Assembly (NCBI GenBank): GCA_910589035.1 | Contig: CAJUSI010000076.1 | Coordinates: forward strand, 1-64,000 | Direction of reading: 5' to 3' | Source of the DNA: an uncultured Acetatifactor sp. | GTDB taxonomy: Bacteria; Bacillota; Clostridia; Lachnospirales; Lachnospiraceae | DNA: 64,000 nucleotides | In this document: piece by piece, positions 33,041 to 41,582 of the stretch | Position numbering within the stretch: position 1 is the stretch's first letter | Layout: each line of letters opens with the position of its first letter | Translations under genes and position numbers: made by a program | The notes under the pieces: model-generated | What the model was told of the DNA's origin: nothing | What the model saw: the letters and a program-made list of their open reading frames with translations, nothing else | The model's database searches: none

Positions 33041-34395
33041 CGGAAAGTGTCCTCCTCCCTGTAGGATGAACTCCTGGTATAAATCACCAGGGAAATCAGC
33101 GAAGTAATCCCGAAGATCACAAGGCTGATAGCGGCGCCGATATTATAGTAATTATTGCTGATGGACAGATTGTAAAGCCAGTTTATCAGCAGATCCGTGT
33201 CGCTGGCCAGAAAATACCCGTCTATGTACAGCCCGCCCCTCAGAAAGTAAAATACGCCGAAATTGTTGAAATTCCCGATAAACTGCCCCAGCAGTACGGG
33301 GGTGGTGGAGAACAGTACAAAGGGCAGTGTAATGCGCCGAAACTGCTGCCACGGACTCGCGCCGTCGATTCTGGCCGCCTCTGTCAGCGTCATATCCCGA
33401 TTGGACAGAATTCCCGTGGCCAGCAGCATGATGGAGGGAATACTGACCCAGGCGTTGACCCCGAATCCGATCAGTCTGGCAATCCACTTTGCATCGATGT
33501 CCAGAAAACCCACAGCCCTGTACCCTGCGGCCGTAATCAGCTGGTTGATGGGACCGCCGTAAGAGAACATAAACTTAAATCCCAGAAGCGTGATAAAGCC
33601 CGGAACCGCGTAAGCCAGGATGGGAAATGCCCTCCAGAACACCTTCCCCTTGACACAGTCCTTGTTCAGCAGAAGCGCCAGCCCCAGCCCTGCAAAATAG
33701 TTCAGGGCTGTGGAGCAGACCGCCCAGAGCAGATTCCATGCCAGAATCCTCCCGAAGGTAGGCGCGAACTGGGACAGCGTGGTGATCTGCACGAAATTGT
33801 CCAGGCCCACCCAGTCCACCAGCTTCGGCGGCACGATATTTCCCCCGTAATTGGTAAAGGCAATGGCTATCATGAAAAGGATGGGGAGAATATTAAACAC
33901 ACAGACTCCCAAAACCGGAAGAAACAATACCGTCTTGTAAAACTTTCTGTCCAGCAGCTGCTTAACATCCTCCCGGAAGGTGGCCGGACGGCCTCCCCTC
34001 TCCGTCCGTCTCTGGGTCTCCCGGGCGTCCCGCACATTGGACACATGCACCGCTGCCAGGAGCAGAAGCGCAATCACCGCAAGGATTCCCATGAGCAGCA
34101 TCACCACGGAATTATCCCCCTGTATTCCCAGCCAGGTGTCCGCCTCCCGGGTTCCCAGAGTGAACAGTCCCGCCAGATCCGCCCCGCCCCGGCGTATGAA
34201 GTAAGCGACACCTAAAGCCAGCACTGCCAGATAAAGCAGCCCCTTCCCGATCTGTCCGTACATAAGCTGTCCCAGGCCCATGAGGCACATGCTGGCTTTC
34301 ACGTTTTTATTGGGCGCTTTCTTAATCGGCGCCTTCTCAGTTGGCGCTTTTTTAGTTGACATATTTTTATCTGCACTCTTCATATGGGTTCTCAT
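33037..34395 (-). CDS. Maltose-type ABC permease, MalF-like
   Basis: 452 residues. An unusual Lys/Ala/Pro-rich N-terminus of repeated KKAP/EKAP units (residues 10-30) precedes an extra helix pair (LMYGQIGKGLLYLAVLALG) before the core permease. The EAA loop reads EAARIDGASPWQQFRRITLP. It overlaps the MalG-like gene by four bases (stop/start overlap), so both are made together. It is 178 bases after the binding-protein gene; that gap holds no gene and no clear terminator. Confidence 0.92.
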   Translation of the reverse strand: MRTHMKSADKNMSTKKAPTEKAPIKKAPNKNVKASMCLMGLGQLMYGQIGKGLLYLAVLALGVAYFIRRGGADLAGLFTLGTREADTWLGIQGDNSVVMLLMGILAVIALLLLAAVHVSNVRDARETQRRTERGGRPATFREDVKQLLDRKFYKTVLFLPVLGVCVFNILPILFMIAIAFTNYGGNIVPPKLVDWVGLDNFVQITTLSQFAPTFGRILAWNLLWAVCSTALNYFAGLGLALLLNKDCVKGKVFWRAFPILAYAVPGFITLLGFKFMFSYGGPINQLITAAGYRAVGFLDIDAKWIARLIGFGVNAWVSIPSIMLLATGILSNRDMTLTEAARIDGASPWQQFRRITLPFVLFSTTPVLLGQFIGNFNNFGVFYFLRGGLYIDGYFLASDTDLLINWLYNLSISNNYYNIGAAISLVIFGITSLISLVIYTRSSSYREEDTFR

Positions 34396-34573
34396 GCCTT
34401 TCTGAAATACGTCTGTTTCTGTCGATCAGTTCCCGGCAGTCTTTTTCATCAGCCTCCTCCCGGCAACCGACTTCCGGCAGACTGTTCCTGCCAGTTACTC
34501 CCATCCGTTGATTTCTGACAGCCTGCTCTCTCGGTTTTGCCCCAGTCTGTCCGTCTCCGCTGCCTGCCTTCAG

Positions 34574-36091
34574 TCAGTCTGTCCCTGCCAGTGTATGAAT
34601 GGCGTCATAAATCTGGGCGTCCACGGCAGCCAGGCCGTCCTTAATCTCCTGCAGCGTTTTATACTTTTTCTCCGCCTCCGGCCGGAATGCGTCCTTTGCC
34701 AGGTCCTCGAAGAAGGTCCGGCCCGGCGTCCAAACCTGCTCCACGGCACGGATGGACGGCATTACCACTATATTGCCTGCATCCAGATTATTGTACATGA
34801 TCTCGGATACGCCGCCCACGGCCTGCGCCACATCGTTTCTTGCGGGCACAATGCCCAACAGCTCGTTTCTGCGCAGCATCATATCGTAGCTCACCGCAAA
34901 CTCCACAAAAGCCAGACAGGCATTGGGTGCCTTTGTGTATGCGCTGATGGCATAACCGTTGACGCCGCCCATGGCCTTCAGGGGAATCAGCTCCGGATTC
35001 TCTTCCGTCAGGTCTCCGCTGGCCGGCAGCTTCGGCACCTGTGTAATCACCAGATTTTCCTCCGCCAGCGCCTGCGCCTGAGCCTCATCCATCCCCTCCG
35101 CCTGATAGGCCAGCCGGAGTTCCTTTAAAAACAGGGTATATACATCCGGAGTTGTCATTGTGGCAAAGTAAGTACCGTCCGCAAGCCTGCTGTAAGCGCC
35201 CACCGTAATCGAATCGTCAATGCAGCCCTCGTTCATCAGCGCCGCCTGCTGCAGGAGCACATTTGCACCAATCTCCGCGTTGCCGGCGGAAAAGCCGATA
35301 TCGTCCGGGTTGGTGTTATTATCCCCAAACACATAGCCTCCGTAGGAGAAGAGAAACCCGGAAGAAAAATAGACGTCATAGAGAGAGCGCATGTATCCGA
35401 AATGCCCGTCGTTTTTCGCCGCAATCTCCTGGGAATATTTGTACATATCGTTCCAGTTTTCCACCATGTCCGGGATCTTATTGCCGTTCTTGTCCCATGT
35501 GGTCTCCCAGTCCTCCGGCAGCAGGTCCTTGCGGTAATACAGCATGGAGGACTGAACGTTTACAGGTACTCCCATGTAATACCGGACGCCGTTTACGGTG
35601 GCCTGGTAAGCGTTCCAGGCATTTTCCGTAATCTGCGGGAAGCACTCCATGCTCTCCGCCGGAATGGGGTAGATATGCTTTCCCTCCACATATTTCATCA
35701 GCACGTCATTGGCCTGATAAAGCACATCCGGGCCGTATCCGTAAGGGCCGTCGTCAGCCAGATTGCTGTACTGGTCCATATTGGCGTCCACCGCCACGAT
35801 ACCGTACTCGGCATATTCCGCATTGAAAGCATCGATCAGCTCCTGAAAATATCCCTGTTCGATGGCTGTATCGTTCTCCAGCACGCGGATGGTGACATTG
35901 CGCTCCAGCTCTCCGCTGTAGATGCCGCTCAAGTCCACGCCGGCGTTCTCCTTTTCACCGCCTGCGTCCGGTCCGCTTCCTTCCGTTCCCGTCTGCTGTC
36001 CCGTTCCCTCCGCCCCCTCACTGCCGCAGCCGCAGAACAGTCCGGCGCATAAGACACCTGTCATCAAAAGCGCTGTCAATTTCTTTCTCAT
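34574..36091 (-). CDS. Sugar-binding lipoprotein of the ABC importer
   Basis: 505 residues. MRKKLTALLMTGVLCAGLFC is a lipoprotein signal with the Cys of FCGCGS as anchor. An acidic Gly/Ser-rich linker follows, then a family 1 solute-binding fold (INAFNAEYAEYGIVAVDAN is the typical first lobe, NGYAISAYTKAPNACLAFVEF the late one). It would capture maltodextrins outside the cell and deliver them to the two permeases downstream. It starts two bases after the GH13 gene, so the four genes are one operon on the minus strand. Confidence 0.92.
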   Translation of the reverse strand: MRKKLTALLMTGVLCAGLFCGCGSEGAEGTGQQTGTEGSGPDAGGEKENAGVDLSGIYSGELERNVTIRVLENDTAIEQGYFQELIDAFNAEYAEYGIVAVDANMDQYSNLADDGPYGYGPDVLYQANDVLMKYVEGKHIYPIPAESMECFPQITENAWNAYQATVNGVRYYMGVPVNVQSSMLYYRKDLLPEDWETTWDKNGNKIPDMVENWNDMYKYSQEIAAKNDGHFGYMRSLYDVYFSSGFLFSYGGYVFGDNNTNPDDIGFSAGNAEIGANVLLQQAALMNEGCIDDSITVGAYSRLADGTYFATMTTPDVYTLFLKELRLAYQAEGMDEAQAQALAEENLVITQVPKLPASGDLTEENPELIPLKAMGGVNGYAISAYTKAPNACLAFVEFAVSYDMMLRRNELLGIVPARNDVAQAVGGVSEIMYNNLDAGNIVVMPSIRAVEQVWTPGRTFFEDLAKDAFRPEAEKKYKTLQEIKDGLAAVDAQIYDAIHTLAGTD

Positions 36092-36093
36092 CC

Positions 36094-37809
36094 TTATTCC
36101 TCCTCCGGAATCCTGTTTCTGAATATCACAAAGCCCTCCGGGCCGATCTTCCCGCGGCCATAACCGTTTTGTGCCGCAATCGGTCCCTCCGCCGCCAGCG
36201 GAAGGCTTTCGTCTCTGCGGTTGCAGTACAGCGTCAATTCTCCGCTGCGGTCAAACCGCTTCAGTATGAACAGGCCATTCCCGGCGTGCATCCGGATCTC
36301 GCCGGTCTGCAGGATACGCTCTTCCCGCAATTCCATGAGAGCTTTCAGCTTCTCCATGTACGCCGCATCCCAATGAGCCTGCTCCCAGTCAAAGCACCTC
36401 CGGTTGTCCGGGTCGTACCCGCCCTCCAGAGGCAGCTCCGTGCCGTAGTAAACGCATGGCGCTCCGGGAAACATCACCATCACCGCCGCCGCAGACAGCA
36501 GCCTGTCCCTGTCGCCCCCCACACTGGTATAGAATCGATCCGTGTCATGGGAATCCAGCAGGTTCAGCATCATACGGTTGACCTGATCCGTATTCCTCAT
36601 GAGAAGAGCGCTGAGCTTTTGCGCGAACCCTTCCGCGTCAAGATTCCCGAAGGCATAATAGTCCAGACAGGCCTTGGTAAAGGCATAGTTCATTATGCCG
36701 TCATACTGGTCTCCCTGCAGAAAGGGTCTGGCGTCATGCCAGTTTTCCCCGATGATAACGCAGTCCGGTTTCGCCTCTTTCACCCTTTTGCGAAACAGCC
36801 GCCAGAAGTCATGGGACACCTCGTCGGACACATCCAGACGCCAGCCGTCTATATTATACTCCGTAATCCAGGATACCGCCACCTCCAGCAGGAATTCCTG
36901 CACCTTCGGATTGGATGTATTAAACTTGGGCATATAATCACAGTAGGCAAATACCTCATAATTCAGCGGGCTCTTCTCCGGCTTATCCCCACGGATGAGA
37001 AACCAGTCATAATAGGGCGACTGTCTTCCCTTCCGGATCACATCCTGAAACTGGGCAAGGTTTTCGCTGCAATGGTTAAAAACGGCGTCCAGTACTACCC
37101 TGATGCCTCGTCCATGCGCCTCCTCCACCAGTCTGGCGAAATCCGCATTTGTGCCGAAGTCAGCGTCAATGGCATGATAATCCGAAATATCGTATTTATG
37201 GTTGGAAATGGATTGAAAAACCGGAGTCAGATACAGTGCATTCACCCCAAGCCCCTTAATGTAGTCCAGCTTTTGGGTGATGCCGGGAAGATCTCCCCCC
37301 GCAAAGCTCTTGGGATGGGGCTTCTCTCCCCATTTCATGTTGACATATCCGTCATTTTTCTCATTCCGCCCCCTGCAGAAGCGCTCTACAAAGATTTCAT
37401 AGAATACCGCGCTCCTCATCCAGGGCACTTCCCTGTGTATATCCGCCGAATTAATAAAGGGAAGCTGGAAAAAGTTAAAATAGGCCAGAGAAAAATTATA
37501 GGTTTCGCTCAGTCCGTCCTCCGAATAATACTGTTCCTTCCCATTTGCAATCAATCTGAATACATAGCTGAGCCGCGGATCCTCCAGCTCCAGCTTCGTC
37601 TCGTACCAGGCGAACAGCCTGTCTTCATACTTCCGCTCCATCCTCCCGCTGAGCCGGCGCGTCTGAATGGCATACTTGTTCTCATATACCACCCATACCC
37701 CATCAATCGAATCCCGCCTGTCTGTCCGCAGCCGCAGCACAACTTCTCTCTCTGAGACCGGAAAACAGTATTGAGAATCCGGAATATGTAAAATTCCCTG
37801 TTCGTTCAT
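36094..37809 (-). CDS. Glycoside hydrolase family 13 (neopullulanase/maltogenic amylase-like)
   Basis: 571 residues, no signal peptide, so it works inside the cell on imported maltodextrins. An N-terminal CBM34-like domain (to about 120) precedes the barrel. All four conserved regions are visible: VVLDAVFNHCSE, WRLDVSDEV (nucleophile Asp), VIIGENWHDA (acid/base Glu) and LLDSHDTDRF (transition-state Asp). Exact specificity (cyclomaltodextrinase, neopullulanase or maltogenic amylase) cannot be separated by eye. It is the first gene of the operon, with GGACGG before the ATG and a promoter facing the LacI regulator. Confidence 0.93.
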   Translation of the reverse strand: MNEQGILHIPDSQYCFPVSEREVVLRLRTDRRDSIDGVWVVYENKYAIQTRRLSGRMERKYEDRLFAWYETKLELEDPRLSYVFRLIANGKEQYYSEDGLSETYNFSLAYFNFFQLPFINSADIHREVPWMRSAVFYEIFVERFCRGRNEKNDGYVNMKWGEKPHPKSFAGGDLPGITQKLDYIKGLGVNALYLTPVFQSISNHKYDISDYHAIDADFGTNADFARLVEEAHGRGIRVVLDAVFNHCSENLAQFQDVIRKGRQSPYYDWFLIRGDKPEKSPLNYEVFAYCDYMPKFNTSNPKVQEFLLEVAVSWITEYNIDGWRLDVSDEVSHDFWRLFRKRVKEAKPDCVIIGENWHDARPFLQGDQYDGIMNYAFTKACLDYYAFGNLDAEGFAQKLSALLMRNTDQVNRMMLNLLDSHDTDRFYTSVGGDRDRLLSAAAVMVMFPGAPCVYYGTELPLEGGYDPDNRRCFDWEQAHWDAAYMEKLKALMELREERILQTGEIRMHAGNGLFILKRFDRSGELTLYCNRRDESLPLAAEGPIAAQNGYGRGKIGPEGFVIFRNRIPEEE

Positions 37810-37826
37810 ATTCTATCCGTCCTGCT

Positions 37827-37857
37827 ATTCTAATAATCTGACACATTTCATTGACAA
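37827..37857 (-). promoter_or_regulatory. Promoter of the GH13/ABC operon
   Basis: On the minus strand, TTGTCA (37857-37852) lies 16-19 bases from TATTAG/TAGAAT (37835-37827). Its -35 box overlaps that of the divergent LacI-gene promoter, so the two cannot easily fire at once. Confidence 0.5.
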
Positions 37858-37879
37858 AAAAGCATCCACAGTATATAAA
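37851..37879 (+). promoter_or_regulatory. Promoter of the LacI-type regulator, apparently leaderless
   Basis: TTGACA at 37851-37856, 17 bases, then TATAAA at 37874-37879. The expected start of transcription coincides with the ATG at 37886, and no ribosome site precedes that ATG. Confidence 0.6.
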
Positions 37880-37885
37880 TAAGTT

Positions 37886-38689
37886 ATGAGCAAAAAATAC
37901 ACCATTCGAGATATCGCCAGACAGGCAGGTGTCTCCGTAGCAACCGTATCTTATGTAATAAATCACCGGGATGACCAGCGCATCAGTGAAGAGACAAAGC
38001 GGAAGGTATGGCAGATCGTCAATCTGCTTGATTACAGACCGAACACCTCCGCCAAATCTCTGGCCACCAGCAGAACCTGCAACGTAGCCCTGTACCTGAC
38101 CCGCGAAGAATGCATATACAAGCGCTGTGAGCAGATGATCGTTGCCGAAGAGCTGGCAGCCGTTCTCCATGCCCACGGCTATCGTCTGTTGCTGCAGCCT
38201 TCGGACGAAGTGGTTCAGGTGGATTACGCGGACGCCATCCTCTGCTATGACACCAATGCGGATTTCTTCCGCGCAGTGGGCGACAAAAACCTGATTCCGT
38301 TAATCTCCATCGACAGCCTCATTACGGTGCCGCCGGATATCTTTTTCCAGATCTGCACCGATTACAAGTCAGTGAAGGCCCGGGCGGATGCCTGTTTCGG
38401 CAGCGGCTGCTATACATACCTGTGCCTCGCCCCCAACAACGGGGACATCAGGACACTGATCCTGAAGACCTTCCCCCATGTGCATTTCATTTCCGGAGAA
38501 GAAAATGCGGAGGATGAAAAGGCCCTCCCGGGCAACATAGCCTACAGCCAGAGATCCCTGGCCTGCCTGGCAGGCGGAGAAGCCCTTTTTGCCTCCTGCG
38601 GTCTGCAGGAGAAGCTGGAAAAGGTCTTCTCCTGTATGGAGCTTGCCATCAACCGTGTTCCCGACTGCTGCCATACGGTCTTTGTCTGA
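37886..38689 (+). CDS. LacI-family regulator, short form
   Basis: 267 residues against about 330 for the family. The N-terminal 60 residues are a standard LacI HTH and hinge (TIRDIARQAGVSVATVSYVIN, RPNTSAKSLATSR; the first given as a position label). The ligand domain is divergent and shortened. It probably controls the maltodextrin genes, and the twin TTAACCAGTTAA sites at 40.1-40.2 kb are the likely operators. The end of the gene merges into a 41-bp tandem repeat that includes the stop codon, so the C-terminus may have been altered. The mRNA appears leaderless. Divergent from the GH13 operon. Confidence 0.85.
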   Translation: MSKKYTIRDIARQAGVSVATVSYVINHRDDQRISEETKRKVWQIVNLLDYRPNTSAKSLATSRTCNVALYLTREECIYKRCEQMIVAEELAAVLHAHGYRLLLQPSDEVVQVDYADAILCYDTNADFFRAVGDKNLIPLISIDSLITVPPDIFFQICTDYKSVKARADACFGSGCYTYLCLAPNNGDIRTLILKTFPHVHFISGEENAEDEKALPGNIAYSQRSLACLAGGEALFASCGLQEKLEKVFSCMELAINRVPDCCHTVFV

Positions 38690-38695
38690 TCAGTC

Positions 38696-38818
38696 GGCTG
38701 TTCGGCTGCTTCCATGCTGGCTTTGTCTGTTCAGACGGCTGTTCGGCTGCTTCCGCACTGGTTTCGGCTGTTCAGACGGCTGTTCGGCTGCTTCCGTGCT
38801 GTCTTTGTCTGTTCGGCC
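38696..38818. repeat. Three tandem 41-bp repeats after the LacI gene
   Basis: Copies start with GGCTGTTCGGCTGCTTCC at 38696, 38737 and 38778. The end of the LacI gene (GTCTTTGTCTGATCAGTC) resembles the tail of the unit (CTTTGTCTGTTCAGAC); the single A/T difference creates the stop. No gene is seen between 38690 and 38910. Confidence 0.75.
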
Positions 38819-38910
38819 GCATTCCTGGCTGCTGCTATTCCGGCCTTCTCTGTTCAGATGCCTTTTCCGTTGCTTCCATTCCGGCCTTTTGCCCGCCGTG
38901 AAAATGGCTT

Positions 38911-40086
38911 TTATTTTGCTTCAAATCCCACTGTCAGTTGGGCGGATGCGGGGTCGTAGGTAAATGTATAGGTACCCGCCTCCTTTGTCACAATATTGTA
39001 GCTCTCCGTTCCATCCACAAAGGCCAGAGAAGCCTCATCCGTAATATTGCTGTAACGAACATATTCATTTCCTGTGGCGGAGCTTCCGTCTGCCCCGGTG
39101 ACCAGCGTGGTGAGCAGGAACTCGTCCCCCTTCTCCAGATCGATTACCAGAGTATGAATTCCGTTTTCTTCCTTAAAAGTATACTCCTCGTCATATTTAT
39201 CCTGCCATTCGGTGACAATCGCACCCTTGATGTAGTAAGTGGTTGTCAGTTCCTCCACCTCCGCCTGCATCTCTCCATTGTAGGTAAAGCGGATGGTATC
39301 ATAGGGATTGGAGTTGTAATTTTCCTTGGTCTCCTCCGTGTAATAGCTGTTCTCCGTATCATACACATCGGCGCCGGGATAGGTGGTCAGAGTAAAGGTG
39401 TAATTTCCATCCTTCAGGCACTTGATATTCGCTTTCTTTGTGCTGTCGGAAAGCCCGCCGGATACACTGAAATAGGTGGTTCCGTCCGCATCCGTAGTCT
39501 CCAGGTAACCGCCGCCCCGCTGGTTGCTCCATGACGTGTCGATGGCAAACTGGAACTCATCTCCCTCGCAGAGGTCAAGCGTAATCGTATAGACATTTTC
39601 TCCCTCCGCCCTGGTCATGTAATGCTCCTCATCCAGTACCTTTCCCCAGCTGGAAACCGCCAGCAGAGGGCTCTTGCCGCTGCCCAGAATGGCAAAGGTT
39701 CTGGTATCCTCCACCGCTTCCATGAATCCTGCAAAGACTGAGATGTCCTCTGTGACAGGCTGTGAGAAATCAAATTCATGGCCCAGGGACGGGGTTGCAA
39801 ACCAGCCCATGAATACCTGCCCCTCCTTCTCGGGCGTGTACTCCGTGGGGGAAGCGCCTTCTGCCACCTCTTCCTCGGACAGGACCGTGGTTCCGTCCGC
39901 ATCGTAAAAGGTTACCTTGAAAGACTTTGTCTCGCCATCCTGTCCGGTACTGTCCCCGCTTTCCTGCCCCACGGAATCACTGCCCTGCCCCGTTGCGCCG
40001 CTTCCGTCATTTCCCGTATCCCCGCAGGCCGCAAGCGCAAGCGTCATAACCGCCGCCAGTATCATACTCAATACTTTTTTCTTCAT
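38911..40086 (-). CDS. Surface lipoprotein with InlB-like repeat and starch-binding-like domains
   Basis: 391 residues. The lipoprotein signal ends at the Cys of LALAACGD. After a Gly/Ser/Asp-rich linker comes one InlB B-type (Flg_new) repeat (KVTFYDADGTTVLSEEEVA, MGWFATPS) at about 55-120. The rest is beta-rich with EGDEFQFAID and KGDEFLLTT-type repeats that recall SusE/SusF or CBM-like starch-binding modules. With its twin operators next to the maltodextrin genes, a role in holding starch at the surface is likely. GGAGGAGAAC precedes the ATG. Confidence 0.8.
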   Translation of the reverse strand: MKKKVLSMILAAVMTLALAACGDTGNDGSGATGQGSDSVGQESGDSTGQDGETKSFKVTFYDADGTTVLSEEEVAEGASPTEYTPEKEGQVFMGWFATPSLGHEFDFSQPVTEDISVFAGFMEAVEDTRTFAILGSGKSPLLAVSSWGKVLDEEHYMTRAEGENVYTITLDLCEGDEFQFAIDTSWSNQRGGGYLETTDADGTTYFSVSGGLSDSTKKANIKCLKDGNYTFTLTTYPGADVYDTENSYYTEETKENYNSNPYDTIRFTYNGEMQAEVEELTTTYYIKGAIVTEWQDKYDEEYTFKEENGIHTLVIDLEKGDEFLLTTLVTGADGSSATGNEYVRYSNITDEASLAFVDGTESYNIVTKEAGTYTFTYDPASAQLTVGFEAK

Positions 40087-40120
40087 CCTTGTTCTCCTCC
40101 TTTAGAAATAATTACCGCTA

Positions 40121-40140
40121 TTGCTTAACCAGTTAAGCAA
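40121..40140. promoter_or_regulatory. Operator 2 (LacI type)
   Basis: TTGCTTAACCAGTTAAGCAA, identical to operator 1, lies in the leader of the lipoprotein gene. Nine-base arms are perfect complements around CA. The 46-base distance to operator 1 (start to start) is suited to looping. Confidence 0.75.
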
Positions 40141-40166
40141 ATATGTAAAAAATATTGGTTCCGCCC

Positions 40167-40215
40167 TTGCTTAACCAGTTAAGCAAATTATAATAGAAAT
40201 ACCCGCAGATGTCAA
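40167..40215 (-). promoter_or_regulatory. Promoter of the lipoprotein gene with operator 1
   Basis: On the minus strand, TTGACA (40215-40210), 17 bases, TATAAT (40192-40187), followed at once by operator TTGCTTAACTGGTTAAGCAA (40186-40167). A bound repressor would cover the start of transcription. Confidence 0.85.
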
Positions 40216-40280
40216 TTTCATTAATCCACAAAAGCGGGCATTCAAATTTAGTGAAATTATACAAATATATTATTCTGCGA

Positions 40281-40309
40281 TTGAAAAAGAACCGATACAA
40301 TGCTACACT
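40281..40309 (+). promoter_or_regulatory. Promoter of the PLD nuclease gene
   Basis: TTGAAA and TACACT are separated by 17 bases, about 33 bases before the ATG. Confidence 0.5.
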
Positions 40310-40341
40310 TAATAGGACACCAGAAAAACAGGAGGAACACA

Positions 40342-41562
40342 ATGCCGATTCTCAATCAGCCCTTTCAGGGACAACTGGGTGAAATAATCAAAGCCGAACT
40401 GTCCGGTAACTATCAGTCCCTCACAATTTTCTCAGCATTTGCCAAAAACAGCGGGGTATTACGCCTGAAAGAATCCTTAGAGAAGTTCCGGTCTCTGGGC
40501 GGAAGGATAAGAGCATTTATAGGAATCGACCTTGACGGCACGTCGTATGAGGCTCTTTTAAATCTCCTTGCCCTATGTGATGAGCTATATGTGATTCATT
40601 CAGAAAGCTTTTCTACTACCTATCACAGCAAAATCTATCTGTTGAAAAATGCAGAAAAAGCATGGTGCGCGATTGGCTCCAACAATCTTACCGGAGGCGG
40701 GCTTTGGACTAATTTTGAAAGCTGTTCCATTCAGACCTTTCAGCTCCCGGCTCAGAATCATGAGCTTGATAATATATATTCCGTTATGGATAGATATACC
40801 GATCCCCATTATTCCTGTTCTGCCAGGATTACTTGTGTTAATGATATCAATGCTCTTTTAGATGCCAATTATATTTCAAAGGAAGTCGCTCAAAGGATCC
40901 ACAATATTGCAAAGAGAGTATCTCAGAAAAATAGTCTGAAAAAGAATCCTCTGTTTGGCACAGAGAGTATTTCCATGCCTGTTGTTCTCACTGCCCAAAA
41001 GCCCCATGCCGTATTTTCAAGGCCAACCGAGCCTTTGGTCGACATTACAGTTACACCCGCTCCTGCTTTTACAAACGAACAATTCTGGTTTGAAATGCGA
41101 AAATCCACCGGCGGCTCCCGAAATATTCTTGATTTATCTAAATTAGGACAAATCGAAGCCGGCTCTGTGACCGGTACGCCTTATGAATATACAGATCCAG
41201 CCCGTATGTACGGCGGTATCAAATTCTTTGACATCGATCCGGAAGATACTTCCCACGAAAAAAATATCACTATCAATTATCTTGGCCGGGATTATTATCC
41301 ATCCACAATTAAGTTTGTTCCAAATAACGGAAGCTGGCGCATTCAATTAAAAGGATCTCCCAATGATGGTTCCGACGAGTTGTCCAGATATGGTAATCGG
41401 GGCGATTTTGTATACAAAATACTTGTATTTGAAAAAATCAATACAAATTATTATGTTCTTTCCATTTTAAATGATAGTGAACTTGATAAAATAAAAGCTC
41501 TCAGCCGGGTATGGGCCCGTAACGGCAGCGGAGCATCCTCCAAGGCATATGGAATGTTATAA
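40342..41562 (+). CDS. PLD-superfamily nuclease, NgoFVII/BfiI-like restriction endonuclease
   Basis: 406 residues. One HKD-type motif is visible near residue 110: His and Lys in YHSKIYLLKN, then IGSNNLTGGGLW, as in metal-independent restriction enzymes that use one motif per subunit and act as dimers. The C-terminal half (FWFEMRKSTGGSRNILDLSK, NGSWRIQLKG) would be the DNA-recognition part. AGGAGG lies before the ATG at 40342; a Met 14 codons upstream has no ribosome site. It converges on two methylase genes 20 bases away, which fits a restriction unit with its protective methylases. Confidence 0.82.
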   Translation: MPILNQPFQGQLGEIIKAELSGNYQSLTIFSAFAKNSGVLRLKESLEKFRSLGGRIRAFIGIDLDGTSYEALLNLLALCDELYVIHSESFSTTYHSKIYLLKNAEKAWCAIGSNNLTGGGLWTNFESCSIQTFQLPAQNHELDNIYSVMDRYTDPHYSCSARITCVNDINALLDANYISKEVAQRIHNIAKRVSQKNSLKKNPLFGTESISMPVVLTAQKPHAVFSRPTEPLVDITVTPAPAFTNEQFWFEMRKSTGGSRNILDLSKLGQIEAGSVTGTPYEYTDPARMYGGIKFFDIDPEDTSHEKNITINYLGRDYYPSTIKFVPNNGSWRIQLKGSPNDGSDELSRYGNRGDFVYKILVFEKINTNYYVLSILNDSELDKIKALSRVWARNGSGASSKAYGML

Positions 41563-41582
41563 TCCCTGAGCAAATGGAAATC

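Noticed and set aside
36169..37755. A 528-codon plus-strand frame
   Set aside because: Antisense to the GH13 enzyme, which has all four conserved regions.
38589..38963. Reading frames through the 41-bp repeats
   Set aside because: Their products simply repeat the tandem unit and run into the lipoprotein gene on the other strand.
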